A stretch of DNA of 64,000 nucleotides from CS3-C152 sp964347025. GTDB taxonomy: Archaea > Aenigmatarchaeota > Aenigmatarchaeia > QMZP01 > QMZT01. Every line of letters starts with the position of its first letter. Positions within the stretch are counted from its first letter, which is position 1. A program made the translations under genes and the position numbers. The DNA is taken from NCBI GenBank assembly GCA_964347025.1, contig CAYFWU010000001.1, forward strand, positions 1 to 64,000, given 5' to 3'. The notes below the pieces were generated by a model. It was not told where the DNA came from, did no database searches, and was given only the letters and a program-made list of their open reading frames with translations. This document shows, in pieces, positions 24,977 through 33,220 of this stretch.

Positions 24977-26327
24977 ATACCAAACATTGACTCAGGTGAC
25001 AGGGCCGCTCATATTCCTAGAAGGCATAAGAAACGTAGGATACGGAGAGATTGTTGAAATAGAAACAGACGGGGAGAAAAGGAGGGGACAAATACTTGAA
25101 CTGAACAAAGACAAGGCAATAATAGAGGTTTTTGAAGGCACGAGAGGTATGGATGTTAAGAAAACAAAAGTCAGGTTTATCGGAAAGACCATGAGTTTGG
25201 GTGTATCGAAAGATATGGTCGGTTCCGTCTTCTCTGGTCTCGGAGAGCCGTTAAAAGGAAGGATAGTCGTTGAAGAGGAATTGGATATTCAGGGAAAGCC
25301 TATAAACCCTTCTGCCAGGGAATACCCAAAGGAATTCATAGAGACGGGAATATCCTCCATAGATTTGATGAATTCCCTGGTAAGGGGTCAGAAACTTCCC
25401 ATATTTTCAGGTGTTGGTTTGCCTCACACAGAGCTCATAACGCAGATAGCCAAGCAGGCCCGCCTGTTAACAGGTGAGGACTTTCTCATAGTTTTTGCCG
25501 GAATGGGGATAGGTTATGATGAGGCAAGGTATTTCAAGGAAGAATTCGAAAAGACCGGGGCACTGGAAAGGATAATACTGTTCTTGAACACCGCGACGGA
25601 TCCAGCGATAGAGAGGCTAGCGACGCCAAGAGTCGCGTTGACAACAGCTGAATATTTCGCGTGGAACCTCGATTACCACGTGCTTGTCGTATTGACCGAC
25701 ATGACCTCTTACTGCAACTCCCTTCGCGAGGTATCATCAGCAAAGGAAGAGATACCAAGCAGAAGGGGTTATCCATCATACCTCTATACTGATCTTGCCA
25801 GTATATACGAGAGGTCGGGAAGGATAACCGGTAAAAGGGGATCTGTAACAATGATTCCTGTTTTAACCATGCCAGAAGACGATATCACGCATCCTATTCC
25901 AGATATGACAGGATACATAACCGAAGGTCAGGTTCTTTTGTCCAGAGACCTCTTCAGAAAGGGAATATATCCACCAGTTGACCTGCTCTCCTCTCTGTCA
26001 AGGCTTATGTCAAAGGGTGTTGGGAAGGGATTGACAAGGGAGGATCATAAACCCCTGTCCAATCAGTGTTATGCAAATCTTGCGGAGGTTGAGAAGTTAC
26101 GAGCCCTTATCTCGATAATAGGGGAGGAAGGTTTAACGGAAACGGATAAAAGGTATCTGAAATGGGCAGATGGATTTGAAAGAGGTTTCATAAATCAGGA
26201 AGAAAATGAAAGGAGAGGGATAAAACAATCTTTGGAAAAAGCATGGGAATTACTTTCGGTAATACCTGAGGAAAGGTTGAAAAGGATTGAAAGTGATTTA
26301 ATGAAGAGGTATTTGAGGAGGAAATAG
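24969..26327 (+). CDS. atpB: A-type ATP synthase regulatory subunit B
   Basis: This 452-residue non-catalytic subunit alternates with A in the headpiece. It has no P-loop; the equivalent site reads IFSGVGLPHTELITQIAKQA, as normal for B. The opening YQTLTQVTGPLIFLEG, the LVVLTDMTSYCNSLREVSSAKEEIPSRRGYPSYLYTDLA-type region (here VLTDMTSYCNSLREVSSAKE) and the ITHPIPDMTGYITEGQ motif identify it. Its start lies inside the end of subunit A. Confidence 0.95.
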   Translation: MIEYQTLTQVTGPLIFLEGIRNVGYGEIVEIETDGEKRRGQILELNKDKAIIEVFEGTRGMDVKKTKVRFIGKTMSLGVSKDMVGSVFSGLGEPLKGRIVVEEELDIQGKPINPSAREYPKEFIETGISSIDLMNSLVRGQKLPIFSGVGLPHTELITQIAKQARLLTGEDFLIVFAGMGIGYDEARYFKEEFEKTGALERIILFLNTATDPAIERLATPRVALTTAEYFAWNLDYHVLVVLTDMTSYCNSLREVSSAKEEIPSRRGYPSYLYTDLASIYERSGRITGKRGSVTMIPVLTMPEDDITHPIPDMTGYITEGQVLLSRDLFRKGIYPPVDLLSSLSRLMSKGVGKGLTREDHKPLSNQCYANLAEVEKLRALISIIGEEGLTETDKRYLKWADGFERGFINQEENERRGIKQSLEKAWELLSVIPEERLKRIESDLMKRYLRRK

Positions 26328-26328
26328 C

Positions 26329-26568
26329 ATGCCAGGTCCGAAACCGCCACACCTACATCCGAGACCCCATGAAAAGCCACCACATCTTAGGGTTAAATCA
26401 AAGACAAAAAGAGTGGTTTTGGCTTTTGTCATTTCAACAATCTTCGCGTTGGTAATAGGCTACATACTTTACTATTTTGACATATCAATAAATGTTATCC
26501 TGCCCGTGTTGGCTCCCATATGGGTGGGTGTAGCTACAATATCGTACATGGCTATGAGTGAGCACTGA
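26329..26568 (+). CDS. Unknown two-TM membrane protein inside the ATP synthase operon
   Basis: This 79-residue protein starts with a Pro/His-rich cytosolic tail (MPGPKPPHLHPRPHEKPPHL), then a basic KSKTKR patch. Two TM helices follow, about 28-48 (VVLAFVISTIFALVIGYILYY) and 53-75 (INVILPVLAPIWVGVATISYM). It begins 1 bp after subunit B and ends 5 bp before subunit D, so it is a full member of the operon. I recognise no family. The shape (small, two TMs, basic N-terminus) is that of the F-ATPase assembly proteins AtpI/AtpZ, but there is no visible homology, so an assembly role is only inferred. Confidence 0.7.
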   Translation: MPGPKPPHLHPRPHEKPPHLRVKSKTKRVVLAFVISTIFALVIGYILYYFDISINVILPVLAPIWVGVATISYMAMSEH

Positions 26569-26573
26569 TTGAC

Positions 26574-27182
26574 ATGAGAGAGTATCCGAACAGAACCGGT
26601 CTGCTGAGATTGAAGGAAGAGATAGATGTAGCGGAAAGGGGGAAGGAAATACTTCAAGATAAGATAGAATCTTTGATTGTTTTGTTCTTTGAATATGTAA
26701 AGGAAAGGGGAGAGAAAAGAAAGTATATGGAAGACTCGTTGGTCAAAGCTTTCAAGGACCTTATTCTTTTGGAGTCACTGATGGGATTGATATCTGTGAA
26801 GAGCGATTCCTTTTCGGTTCCAGAGGGTTCACTGGCCACGAAAGAAAAGAAGGTTATGGGCATAAGATTGCCAGAATTTTTTTGGGAAAAGTCAAAAAGT
26901 GGATTTCAAATATTAAACATACCTCTGAAGTTTGACAGAACAAAACTCAAGTTCGAAGATGTTCTGGAAGTAATTCTGAATGTTGGGACCATGGAAAATG
27001 CAATCCAGGTTCTTTCTAAGGAGATCAAGGAAACGAGGAAGGTTGTGAATTCCCTGGAAAACTACATACTTCCTGGATTCAGGAGTGAAAAGAAGTGGAT
27101 AGAACTGAGGCTGGAAGAGCTCGCAAGGGAGGATTTACTTAGATACAAAATGATAAAGAAAAAGTTGGAAATTTCTAAATAA
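26574..27182 (+). CDS. atpD: A-type ATP synthase subunit D (rotor shaft)
   Basis: The 202-residue subunit forms the left-handed coiled-coil central shaft with subunit F. The N-terminal helix has the family's NRTGLLRLKEEIDVAERGKEILQDK run (here in pieces from residue 6), and the C-terminal helix ENYILPGFRSEKKWIELRLEELARED-LLRYKMIKKKLE is typical. The short linker domain lies between about 70 and 130. It ends the operon; the next gene is convergent. Confidence 0.92.
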   Translation: MREYPNRTGLLRLKEEIDVAERGKEILQDKIESLIVLFFEYVKERGEKRKYMEDSLVKAFKDLILLESLMGLISVKSDSFSVPEGSLATKEKKVMGIRLPEFFWEKSKSGFQILNIPLKFDRTKLKFEDVLEVILNVGTMENAIQVLSKEIKETRKVVNSLENYILPGFRSEKKWIELRLEELAREDLLRYKMIKKKLEISK

Positions 27183-27200
27183 AGGAAAGAGGGGGTTAGA

Positions 27201-27806
27201 TTATGTTACTCCTAGACCGCTCAGACCGCCTAGAGTTCCTATACCGGTCATTGGTAAGAATGCCGCAAGTAATGTCATGAATGCCACAGCCGCTATGATC
27301 ACCGGTATCACAATTGCAATTATCAAGGCCAATGCTGCACTTCCTCCTGTCATTCCGTGGAGTTTCCTTATTCCCATCCACTGCAGAACTAGGGCCCAGA
27401 TCCCAAATATTATTGATATTACTGGTAACCAGCCAAGTAAATACGCCGGTGAATACCCGTAGTAGACTGACTTCATTGTCTGTTCCAGACCTTTTCTTGC
27501 TCCGAAAACGTATGCCCATAGATGAAGCCACAATCCCCATATCGTAAGGAATATTATTATCCCTATATATCCACCTACTATGGCTCCTACGATCACCACT
27601 GGCAAAAGAACCGCTCCTGTCATACCGAATCCTGTTGAAAAGAAATTTGCTATCAGCCCTGACACTATTCCGTTGAGCACTGCAAACACTATCGCGACCA
27701 CTAGCATGAATTTGAATGCTTCCCCAAGTTTTTCCCCCTTTATTGAATCAAAGCTCTTTTCAGGCGATTTCAAGAAATCTATCGCTTTGTATATATATTT
27801 CATCAT
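27201..27806 (-). CDS. Yip1-domain integral membrane protein
   Basis: The 201-residue protein has a cytosolic N-terminal segment (YIYKAIDFLKSPEKSFDSIKGEKLGEAF), which is the usual opening of prokaryotic Yip1-domain proteins. Five TM helices follow, with the LHLWAYVFGARKGLEQTMKSVYYGYSPAYLLGWLP motif in the middle. The role of prokaryotic Yip1 proteins is unknown. It is convergent with the ATP synthase operon and separated from it by 18 bp. Confidence 0.8.
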   Translation of the reverse strand: MMKYIYKAIDFLKSPEKSFDSIKGEKLGEAFKFMLVVAIVFAVLNGIVSGLIANFFSTGFGMTGAVLLPVVIVGAIVGGYIGIIIFLTIWGLWLHLWAYVFGARKGLEQTMKSVYYGYSPAYLLGWLPVISIIFGIWALVLQWMGIRKLHGMTGGSAALALIIAIVIPVIIAAVAFMTLLAAFLPMTGIGTLGGLSGLGVT

Positions 27807-27878
27807 ATTTCACCTTGCAATAATATTGGAAACCTTATTTAAATTGTTTTTTATCTCAATGAAGAACAAGAAGCGGTG

Positions 27879-28202
27879 TTATTCCTTTTTCAGTTTTACT
27901 ATTGCCTCTGCAATATCCTTGGTTTCTTCCAGCATGGCTTTCGCCTCTTCGGAGGAAACCCCTGCCTGTTCTGCCACCATCTCTACATCTTCGTCACTGA
28001 TCTCTTCTCTTGATCGTTCAGATATTTCACCGGTTATCTGAAAGGTTTCCTTCCCCATAACGTTTACCTTTGAAACCTCTGGGTTGGAGATAACTATTTC
28101 CTTGTCCGAAGTTTTTATTATCACTTCTTCTGCATCTATGTGAGACATCTGCATTCCCATCTGTTTCATCATACGCTCCATCTGTCTCGGATTAATTTTC
28201 AT
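27879..28202 (-). CDS. nac: Nascent polypeptide-associated complex protein (NAC, alpha type)
   Basis: From the ATG at 28202 the product is 107 residues (MKINPRQMERMMKQMGMQMS); an in-frame TTG nine bases upstream is a less likely start. The NAC domain (about 20-65, HIDAEEVIIKTSDKEIVISNPEVSKVNVMG) is followed by a C-terminal UBA domain (about 72-107, SDEDVEMVAEQAGVSSEEAKAMLEETKDIAEAIVKL). Archaeal NAC forms a homodimer at the ribosome exit tunnel. A TATA-like TTTTTAAATC lies about 30 bp upstream on the minus strand. Confidence 0.92.
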   Translation of the reverse strand: MKINPRQMERMMKQMGMQMSHIDAEEVIIKTSDKEIVISNPEVSKVNVMGKETFQITGEISERSREEISDEDVEMVAEQAGVSSEEAKAMLEETKDIAEAIVKLKKE

Positions 28203-28321
28203 AGCAATCAATAAAGATATTAGGAAGTTGATTTAAAAATTATGTTGTTTGAAACTTTAGTTTTCTAACCTATACGTTTGGATAACGAAATGGTTTTATT
28301 GTTTGGTTTCCAATTTTCTAT

Positions 28322-30958
28322 ATGCTTTTTCAGATCTTTGATATAGACTACACCATGGTTGATGACAGGCCTATAGTGAGGATATTCGGAAAGACCAAAA
28401 AAGGCGAAACGGTTTGCGGTTTCTATGAAAATTACCTGCCGTATTTTTATGCAAGAGGTGAAGGGGTCGAGGATGCTGTCAAGGGAGAAAGTAATATGGT
28501 GAAGGTTGAAAGGGTTGAGAGATTTCTTCCCATAGGATATCAGAAACAAACGAGTGAATTGTATAGGATAACACTTAAAAACCCAGCGAAGACGCCTGAA
28601 ATAAGGGACAGGCTGAGATCAAAGGGTTTCGAGGTTTTTGAAGCGGACATACCCTTCAAATACAGATTCATGGCTGATTTCGATCTGAAGGGTATGGAAT
28701 GGATTGAGGTTGAAGGTTCGGAAGGTGTGACGACAAACACAGTGAGCACACAGGTTAAAATCCCAATAAAACAATTCAAAAAAATCGAAATGGATGGTAT
28801 GGCTCGCTTGAAATTTCTCTGTTTGGATATAGAATGTGTTTCTTTGAAGGAGGGGGAAATGCCCGAGGCAAGAAAGGATCCTATAATAATGATTTCGCTG
28901 GTTTTCAGTGAACCGTACAAGGGCAAAGATTCGCTGGTTATGAGTACGAGATCTGATATTGATGTGAAACCATTCGAGACAGAGAAGGAACTGTTGGAGG
29001 ATCTGATTGGAATAATAATGGATTACGATCCTGACGTCATAACAGGCTTTAACGTAAACAACTTTGACATCCCGTACATACTTGAAAGGATGAGGCAGAA
29101 TGATATACCTCCTATCTTTGGGAGATGTAAAAAACACGTTACCAAGAACCAGATAATGAGCAGGTTCAAAATAAACATAACTGGAAGAATAATGGTTGAT
29201 TCTTTTGAGATAATAAAGAGGGATTTCTCAATGAAACGCTATGATCTGAACACAGTATCAAACGAACTTTTGGGGGAAGGAAAAGAGAATGTTAAGAGGT
29301 CCCAGATAGAGAAGTTCTGGAAGGGCAGTCAGGAAAAGTTCAGAACACTCATAAGGTATTCCAAGAAGGATTCAGAACTTGCAATGAAACTGGTTTCTAA
29401 AATGAATCTGTTGGATAAATACATAGCGCTTGCCAAAATTTCTGGCACGCTTCTCCAGGATATACTCGATTCCGGGGAAACGACAAGAATCGAAAACCTG
29501 ATTCTAAGGGAATTTGACAAAGAGGATTTTGTTCTTCCCTGCAGGCCAGACGGGATGGAGGTTTCCAAGAGGGAGAAGGTAAGAAAGGTTGAGCTGAAAG
29601 GGGGGCATGTGATAGAACCCGAAAAGGGTTTACATTCCTCAGTTATTGTCCTTGACTTTAAATCAATGTACCCTTCTTTGATAAGGACGTTCAACATCTG
29701 CCCGACAACCCTGCTTGTGAAAGGAGATGTGGAAGGGGCGATATCGTCCCCTTCAGGAGCGAAATTTGTTCCTGAAAGCATAAGAAAGGGCATAATACCA
29801 AAGATACTGGAGAGGCTGATGGATGAAAGACAAAAGGTCAAAAGGAAAATAAGGAAAGAATCCGCCTCAGGGAAAATCAGGGAGTTAAAGGCGGAGGAAT
29901 TCGCCCTTAAAATAATGTCCAACGCCTTTTACGGACACTTCGGGTACCCGCGAGCGAAGGTATACTCAATGGACATCGCAAGCTCAATAACGGCATTTGG
30001 GAGGGAAACAATCAAAAAAACAAAAGAGTTTATTGAGAAGAACTTCGGTTACAAGGTTATTTATGGAGATACCGATTCTGTCATGGTTGAGGTTCCATAT
30101 AAGGAACTTGGTGAAACGAAAAAGGCTGGGGAAGAGGTGGCAAAAAGGGTCACATCGGTTTTGAAGGGTGTTATGGAGTTAGAATTTGAAAAGGTTTTCA
30201 AGAGATTTCTTCCACTCACCAAGAAGAGGTACGCTGCGTGGGCATTTGAGTTTAGTGAAGATGGTTGGAAGGAAAGCATGGAAACGAAGGGTATAGAGAC
30301 TGTTAGGAGGGACTGGTGTGATCTAACGTCGGAGACTATCGAGAAAGTTCTGGGGATAATCTTGAAGAAGAACGACATCAAAGAGGCTGTCAGCTATTTT
30401 AAGGGCGTGGCAGACAACATGGTTGAAGGCAATATCCCCATACAAAAACTTGTCATAACCAAGACCATGACCAAGCGAGCGGAAGGTTATGCAGGTATAC
30501 AGCCGCATGCAGAGCTTGTGAAAAAGATAAAGAAACGTTCACCAGCTGAATGCCCGGGGGTTGGGGATAGGATTGGCTACGTCATAGTGAAAGGACCGGA
30601 ACTTCTTTCTAAAAGATCAGAGGATCCCTTGTATGTTATGGAGAAAAAACTTCCGATAGATTCAAGGTACTACATAGAAAACCAACTTCTTCCCCCCCTG
30701 GAAAGGATTTTCACTGCATTGGGTATTTCAAAAACAGAGCTGCTGGGAAAGGGTAAACAGGTTAGCCTTTTCACTGCTATTGCCAACAATTCTAAGACAA
30801 ATATTCTGAAAGACATTTCTGATAAAGACGTCAAAGGTTTTATATGTGAAAAGTGTTACAAAACCTATAACATTCCTCCCCTCAGCGGGGTTTGTCTGTG
30901 TGGAGGGAACCTTCTCTTTAATTCTTCCAAAGGGCCCGCAAAACATGTTGTTTACTAG
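28322..30958 (+). CDS. polB: B-family DNA polymerase with C-terminal Cys motif
   Basis: The 878-residue replicative or repair polymerase has a 3'-5' exonuclease domain (Exo I LCLDIECVS, Exo II TGFNVNNFDIPY, Exo III YSKKDSELAM). Its polymerase motifs are DFKSMYPSLI (A), KIMSNAFYGHFG (B) and YGDTDS (C, residues 581-586). No intein interrupts any motif. The C-terminus carries four cysteines (842, 845, 858, 860) in a CxxC-x12-CxC pattern within ICEKCYKTYNI and VCLCGGNLLF, a probable metal site. This is reminiscent of, though smaller than, the Cys-rich tails of eukaryotic B-family polymerases. A near-perfect palindrome follows directly after the stop. Confidence 0.93.
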   Translation: MLFQIFDIDYTMVDDRPIVRIFGKTKKGETVCGFYENYLPYFYARGEGVEDAVKGESNMVKVERVERFLPIGYQKQTSELYRITLKNPAKTPEIRDRLRSKGFEVFEADIPFKYRFMADFDLKGMEWIEVEGSEGVTTNTVSTQVKIPIKQFKKIEMDGMARLKFLCLDIECVSLKEGEMPEARKDPIIMISLVFSEPYKGKDSLVMSTRSDIDVKPFETEKELLEDLIGIIMDYDPDVITGFNVNNFDIPYILERMRQNDIPPIFGRCKKHVTKNQIMSRFKINITGRIMVDSFEIIKRDFSMKRYDLNTVSNELLGEGKENVKRSQIEKFWKGSQEKFRTLIRYSKKDSELAMKLVSKMNLLDKYIALAKISGTLLQDILDSGETTRIENLILREFDKEDFVLPCRPDGMEVSKREKVRKVELKGGHVIEPEKGLHSSVIVLDFKSMYPSLIRTFNICPTTLLVKGDVEGAISSPSGAKFVPESIRKGIIPKILERLMDERQKVKRKIRKESASGKIRELKAEEFALKIMSNAFYGHFGYPRAKVYSMDIASSITAFGRETIKKTKEFIEKNFGYKVIYGDTDSVMVEVPYKELGETKKAGEEVAKRVTSVLKGVMELEFEKVFKRFLPLTKKRYAAWAFEFSEDGWKESMETKGIETVRRDWCDLTSETIEKVLGIILKKNDIKEAVSYFKGVADNMVEGNIPIQKLVITKTMTKRAEGYAGIQPHAELVKKIKKRSPAECPGVGDRIGYVIVKGPELLSKRSEDPLYVMEKKLPIDSRYYIENQLLPPLERIFTALGISKTELLGKGKQVSLFTAIANNSKTNILKDISDKDVKGFICEKCYKTYNIPPLSGVCLCGGNLLFNSSKGPAKHVVY

Positions 30959-30984
30959 ATAGTGAATTTATATAACTTCACTAT
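30959..30984. repeat. 26-bp near-perfect palindrome after polB
   Basis: Starting at the base after the polB stop codon, ATAGTGAA (30959-30966) and TTCACTAT (30977-30984) are perfect inverted arms. The centre, T-TTATATAA-C, is also palindromic except for one pair, so 24 of 26 positions are symmetric. It could be a transcription terminator, a regulator site, or part of the GTGAA repeat cluster that follows. Confidence 0.8.
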
Positions 30985-31173
30985 GAAAGAGTTGATTTAA
31001 TTTTTGTTTTGAAACCCATGTGAAGTTTGAGCGTGAAACCTTCATTTAAATTATCGTAAATGTCATGTGAAGGAGGGACACCTTCATTTCCTGTGGAAAA
31101 ATTCGATATGCTTAGCTATATACCGGTTTTTCCAGTTTCATGTGAATTCCATGTGAAATTTTTATCGGTGTCT
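30985..31173. repeat. Gene-free spacer with repeated CATGTGAA / TCCTGTGGAA elements
   Basis: This 189-bp spacer between polB and the TctA gene has no ORF, but it repeats a short element. CATGTGAA occurs at about 31018, 31063, 31139 and 31151, with the variants GCGTGAAAC (31031) and TTTCCTGTGGAAAA (31087-31100). ATTCCATGTGAAA (31147-31159) also fits the TTCCA-xx-GAAA core of archaeal origin recognition boxes. CCTTCATTT appears twice (31039 and 31081). Origin-protein or regulator binding is possible; I cannot decide between them. Confidence 0.6.
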
Positions 31174-32397
31174 CTAGAAGAAAGTGCTAAGAAAAAACGG
31201 ATTTGCTCCTGAAAAGTACATGATTGTGGGGAGTATGAGGAACCCCATCAGGTGGGTTCTCTTCACGCCAAGAGAGATTGCCAGCAGACCTATAAACATT
31301 CCTGTCAATGAAATTAACACTCCTAAAATCCCTGTGAACGTGAATACCAGTAAGGACAAGAATGACAGTGTGAAGAGCATCATTTTTGTATAGTTTATAT
31401 CTTTAATCCTTTCGATTATAATGCTGCCCATCTTTATCGTTAATACACCCGATATCAGGCATGTTATAAAGCCGACCACTATCACGAATATAATATCAAA
31501 GGACGAGATGGAATCCACAATCTGAGAAAGCACCCATACCGCTCCTGATCTTGTCTTCCCAATAACATAGAAGACAATGAAGGTGAAGAATATGTTTGAT
31601 GTGTTTATTCCCCCAAGGGCAACAAGGAATTCCCTCAGTTTCGCTCTGAGAAACTGAGCCGCTACTATGCCTGCCTGCGAAGAACCTATTCCTGGAAGTA
31701 AACCCGCAAGCATGCCTGCCAGCCACCCGGCAACACTTCCCTTTAACCAGTTCTCCCTTATTTCTCTGGGTTTCTTCTGGGGAGGGAGTTTCATCCTTGT
31801 TATTACGCTCGTTAGCAGAGTGCTCAGGCCAAAGAGGCCTGTCAAGGCTGGGAAAAGGGTTTGCTCAGAGGGGAAAGAATTAAGGGTTAAGAAACCAAAA
31901 ACCCCAGAAAAGAAAAAAATCGGAGGTGCATATAATTTCTTCTTTCCCTTCTCTGTGAACATCATCCATACGACAATCGACAGTAGGATAAGATGTATGA
32001 AGGGTTTTATTGTATTGTATATCAAAGGGAGAAAATAAAAGAGAGCGGGAAGGCTTAAAATTGTTAGCATCATTACACCGATACCACCCATTACTGTCAG
32101 AAAAAGGGCTTCATACCCTTTCCCCTTCAAAAGTAGTCTATGCCCCGGAAGAATAGAAAGGACAGAATCCTCTTCCGGCGCTCCGAAGAGAATGGTTGGT
32201 ATAAAATCGAAAAAGGTATTGGATACGGCGAGAGAAATTATAAAGGCAAGCATGCAGTGAAGGGGGAGAGAGGAAAAAACGAAGGTCATGGATAAGACCA
32301 TAATGAAAATTGTGTTTGGATGAAGCCCTGGGATTAGACCCGTAATTAACCCGAAAAACATTCCCAAAAAAATGAAGAAAACAACCTCAAAGAACAT
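31174..32397 (-). CDS. TctA/DUF112-family transporter permease
   Basis: The 407-residue membrane protein has about 10-12 TM segments. Two glycine/proline-rich repeats typify the TctA family (COG1784 in archaea): GLITGLIPGLHPNTIFIMVLS near residue 16-36, and WLAGMLAGLLPGIGSSQAGIVAAQFL near 225-250. Bacterial TctA is the large permease of tripartite tricarboxylate transporters. Here no binding protein or small subunit is adjacent, so it probably works alone, and its substrate is unknown. Upstream, on the other strand, lies a COG1709-like regulator. Confidence 0.78.
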   Translation of the reverse strand: MFFEVVFFIFLGMFFGLITGLIPGLHPNTIFIMVLSMTFVFSSLPLHCMLAFIISLAVSNTFFDFIPTILFGAPEEDSVLSILPGHRLLLKGKGYEALFLTVMGGIGVMMLTILSLPALFYFLPLIYNTIKPFIHLILLSIVVWMMFTEKGKKKLYAPPIFFFSGVFGFLTLNSFPSEQTLFPALTGLFGLSTLLTSVITRMKLPPQKKPREIRENWLKGSVAGWLAGMLAGLLPGIGSSQAGIVAAQFLRAKLREFLVALGGINTSNIFFTFIVFYVIGKTRSGAVWVLSQIVDSISSFDIIFVIVVGFITCLISGVLTIKMGSIIIERIKDINYTKMMLFTLSFLSLLVFTFTGILGVLISLTGMFIGLLAISLGVKRTHLMGFLILPTIMYFSGANPFFLSTFF

Positions 32398-32494
32398 TAA
32401 TAAATTGTTTTTGAGGGCTTTAAGAAATTGAGTTTAAACCTTTGTTTAAACAACCATCTTGTAAATATTTAAATAATTAACGTATATTAATTCT
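32398..32494. promoter_or_regulatory. Divergent promoter with a GTTTAAAC double operator
   Basis: This 97-bp spacer separates the permease gene and the HTH regulator gene. It holds two copies of the palindrome GTTTAAAC (32432-32439 and 32444-32451) separated by CCTT (read through the T at 32443). Together they form a 20-bp inverted repeat. A TATA-like AATATTTAAATAATT at about 32464-32478 lies downstream of it, before the regulator ATG. The layout suits autoregulation and control of the permease by the adjacent HTH protein. Confidence 0.6.
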
Positions 32495-33220
32495 ATGGTT
32501 GACGAAACCAAGTTGGCGAAGGAGAAGCTTGCAAAGGACATTGTAGGCGAAATTGTTCTCTCTGATAATCCTGAAAAGATCCTCAAGAAATGGAGGAGTA
32601 TATTCAATTTCTCTCAGAAAAAGGTGGCCAAATGTTTAGGTATAACCTCTTCTGTCATATCTGATTACGAATCCGGAAGGAGAAAGTCTCCAGGAATAAA
32701 TGTCATAAAGAAGTATGTGAACGCGCTTTTGGACCTTGATCTCAGGAGCGGCGGTAAGGTTATAAAGAGTTTTTCACAGTCCTTTTTCCAGAGTCCGAAG
32801 ATATCGGAAGCTGTCATAGATATAAAGGAATTCTCTTCTGGAATTGATATAAATACCTTCTGTAAGAGGATCAGTGCAGACATGCTGACAAAGAGTGTTG
32901 GTAGAGTTGAAAGGGAGATATATGGTTATACCATTATAGATTCGGTTAAAGCCATATCAGAACTTTCATTTAATCAGCTCATTGGTCTTTACGGGACGAC
33001 AACTCAGCGCGCTCTTCTCTTCACGGGTGTTTCCACCGGGAGAACTCCCATGGTTGCAATAAAACTAACAAACCTGCAACCAGGTCTTGTTGTTTTACAT
33101 GGGATAGAACAGGTCGATGAGGTCGCAAAAAACATAGCCGAAGCAGAGAACATTCCCCTTGCACTGTGCAGACTTGAAGGAGTTGAGGACGTTGTCTCAA
33201 GACTGAAAGAACTTGATTAA
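32495..33220 (+). CDS. XRE-type HTH transcriptional regulator (COG1709-like)
   Basis: This is a 241-residue protein. Residues about 27-75 form an XRE-like helix-turn-helix (ILKKWRSIFNFSQKKVAKCLGITSSVISDYESGRRKSPG). The long C-terminal part (about 110-241) is an alpha/beta domain, with TTTQRALLFTGVSTGRTPMVAIKLTNLQPGLVVLHG. This arrangement matches the archaeal COG1709 regulators, whose ligand is unknown. A palindromic operator candidate lies 45-63 bp before its start. It overlaps the convergent phosphoesterase by 4 bp. Confidence 0.75.
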   Translation: MVDETKLAKEKLAKDIVGEIVLSDNPEKILKKWRSIFNFSQKKVAKCLGITSSVISDYESGRRKSPGINVIKKYVNALLDLDLRSGGKVIKSFSQSFFQSPKISEAVIDIKEFSSGIDINTFCKRISADMLTKSVGRVEREIYGYTIIDSVKAISELSFNQLIGLYGTTTQRALLFTGVSTGRTPMVAIKLTNLQPGLVVLHGIEQVDEVAKNIAEAENIPLALCRLEGVEDVVSRLKELD

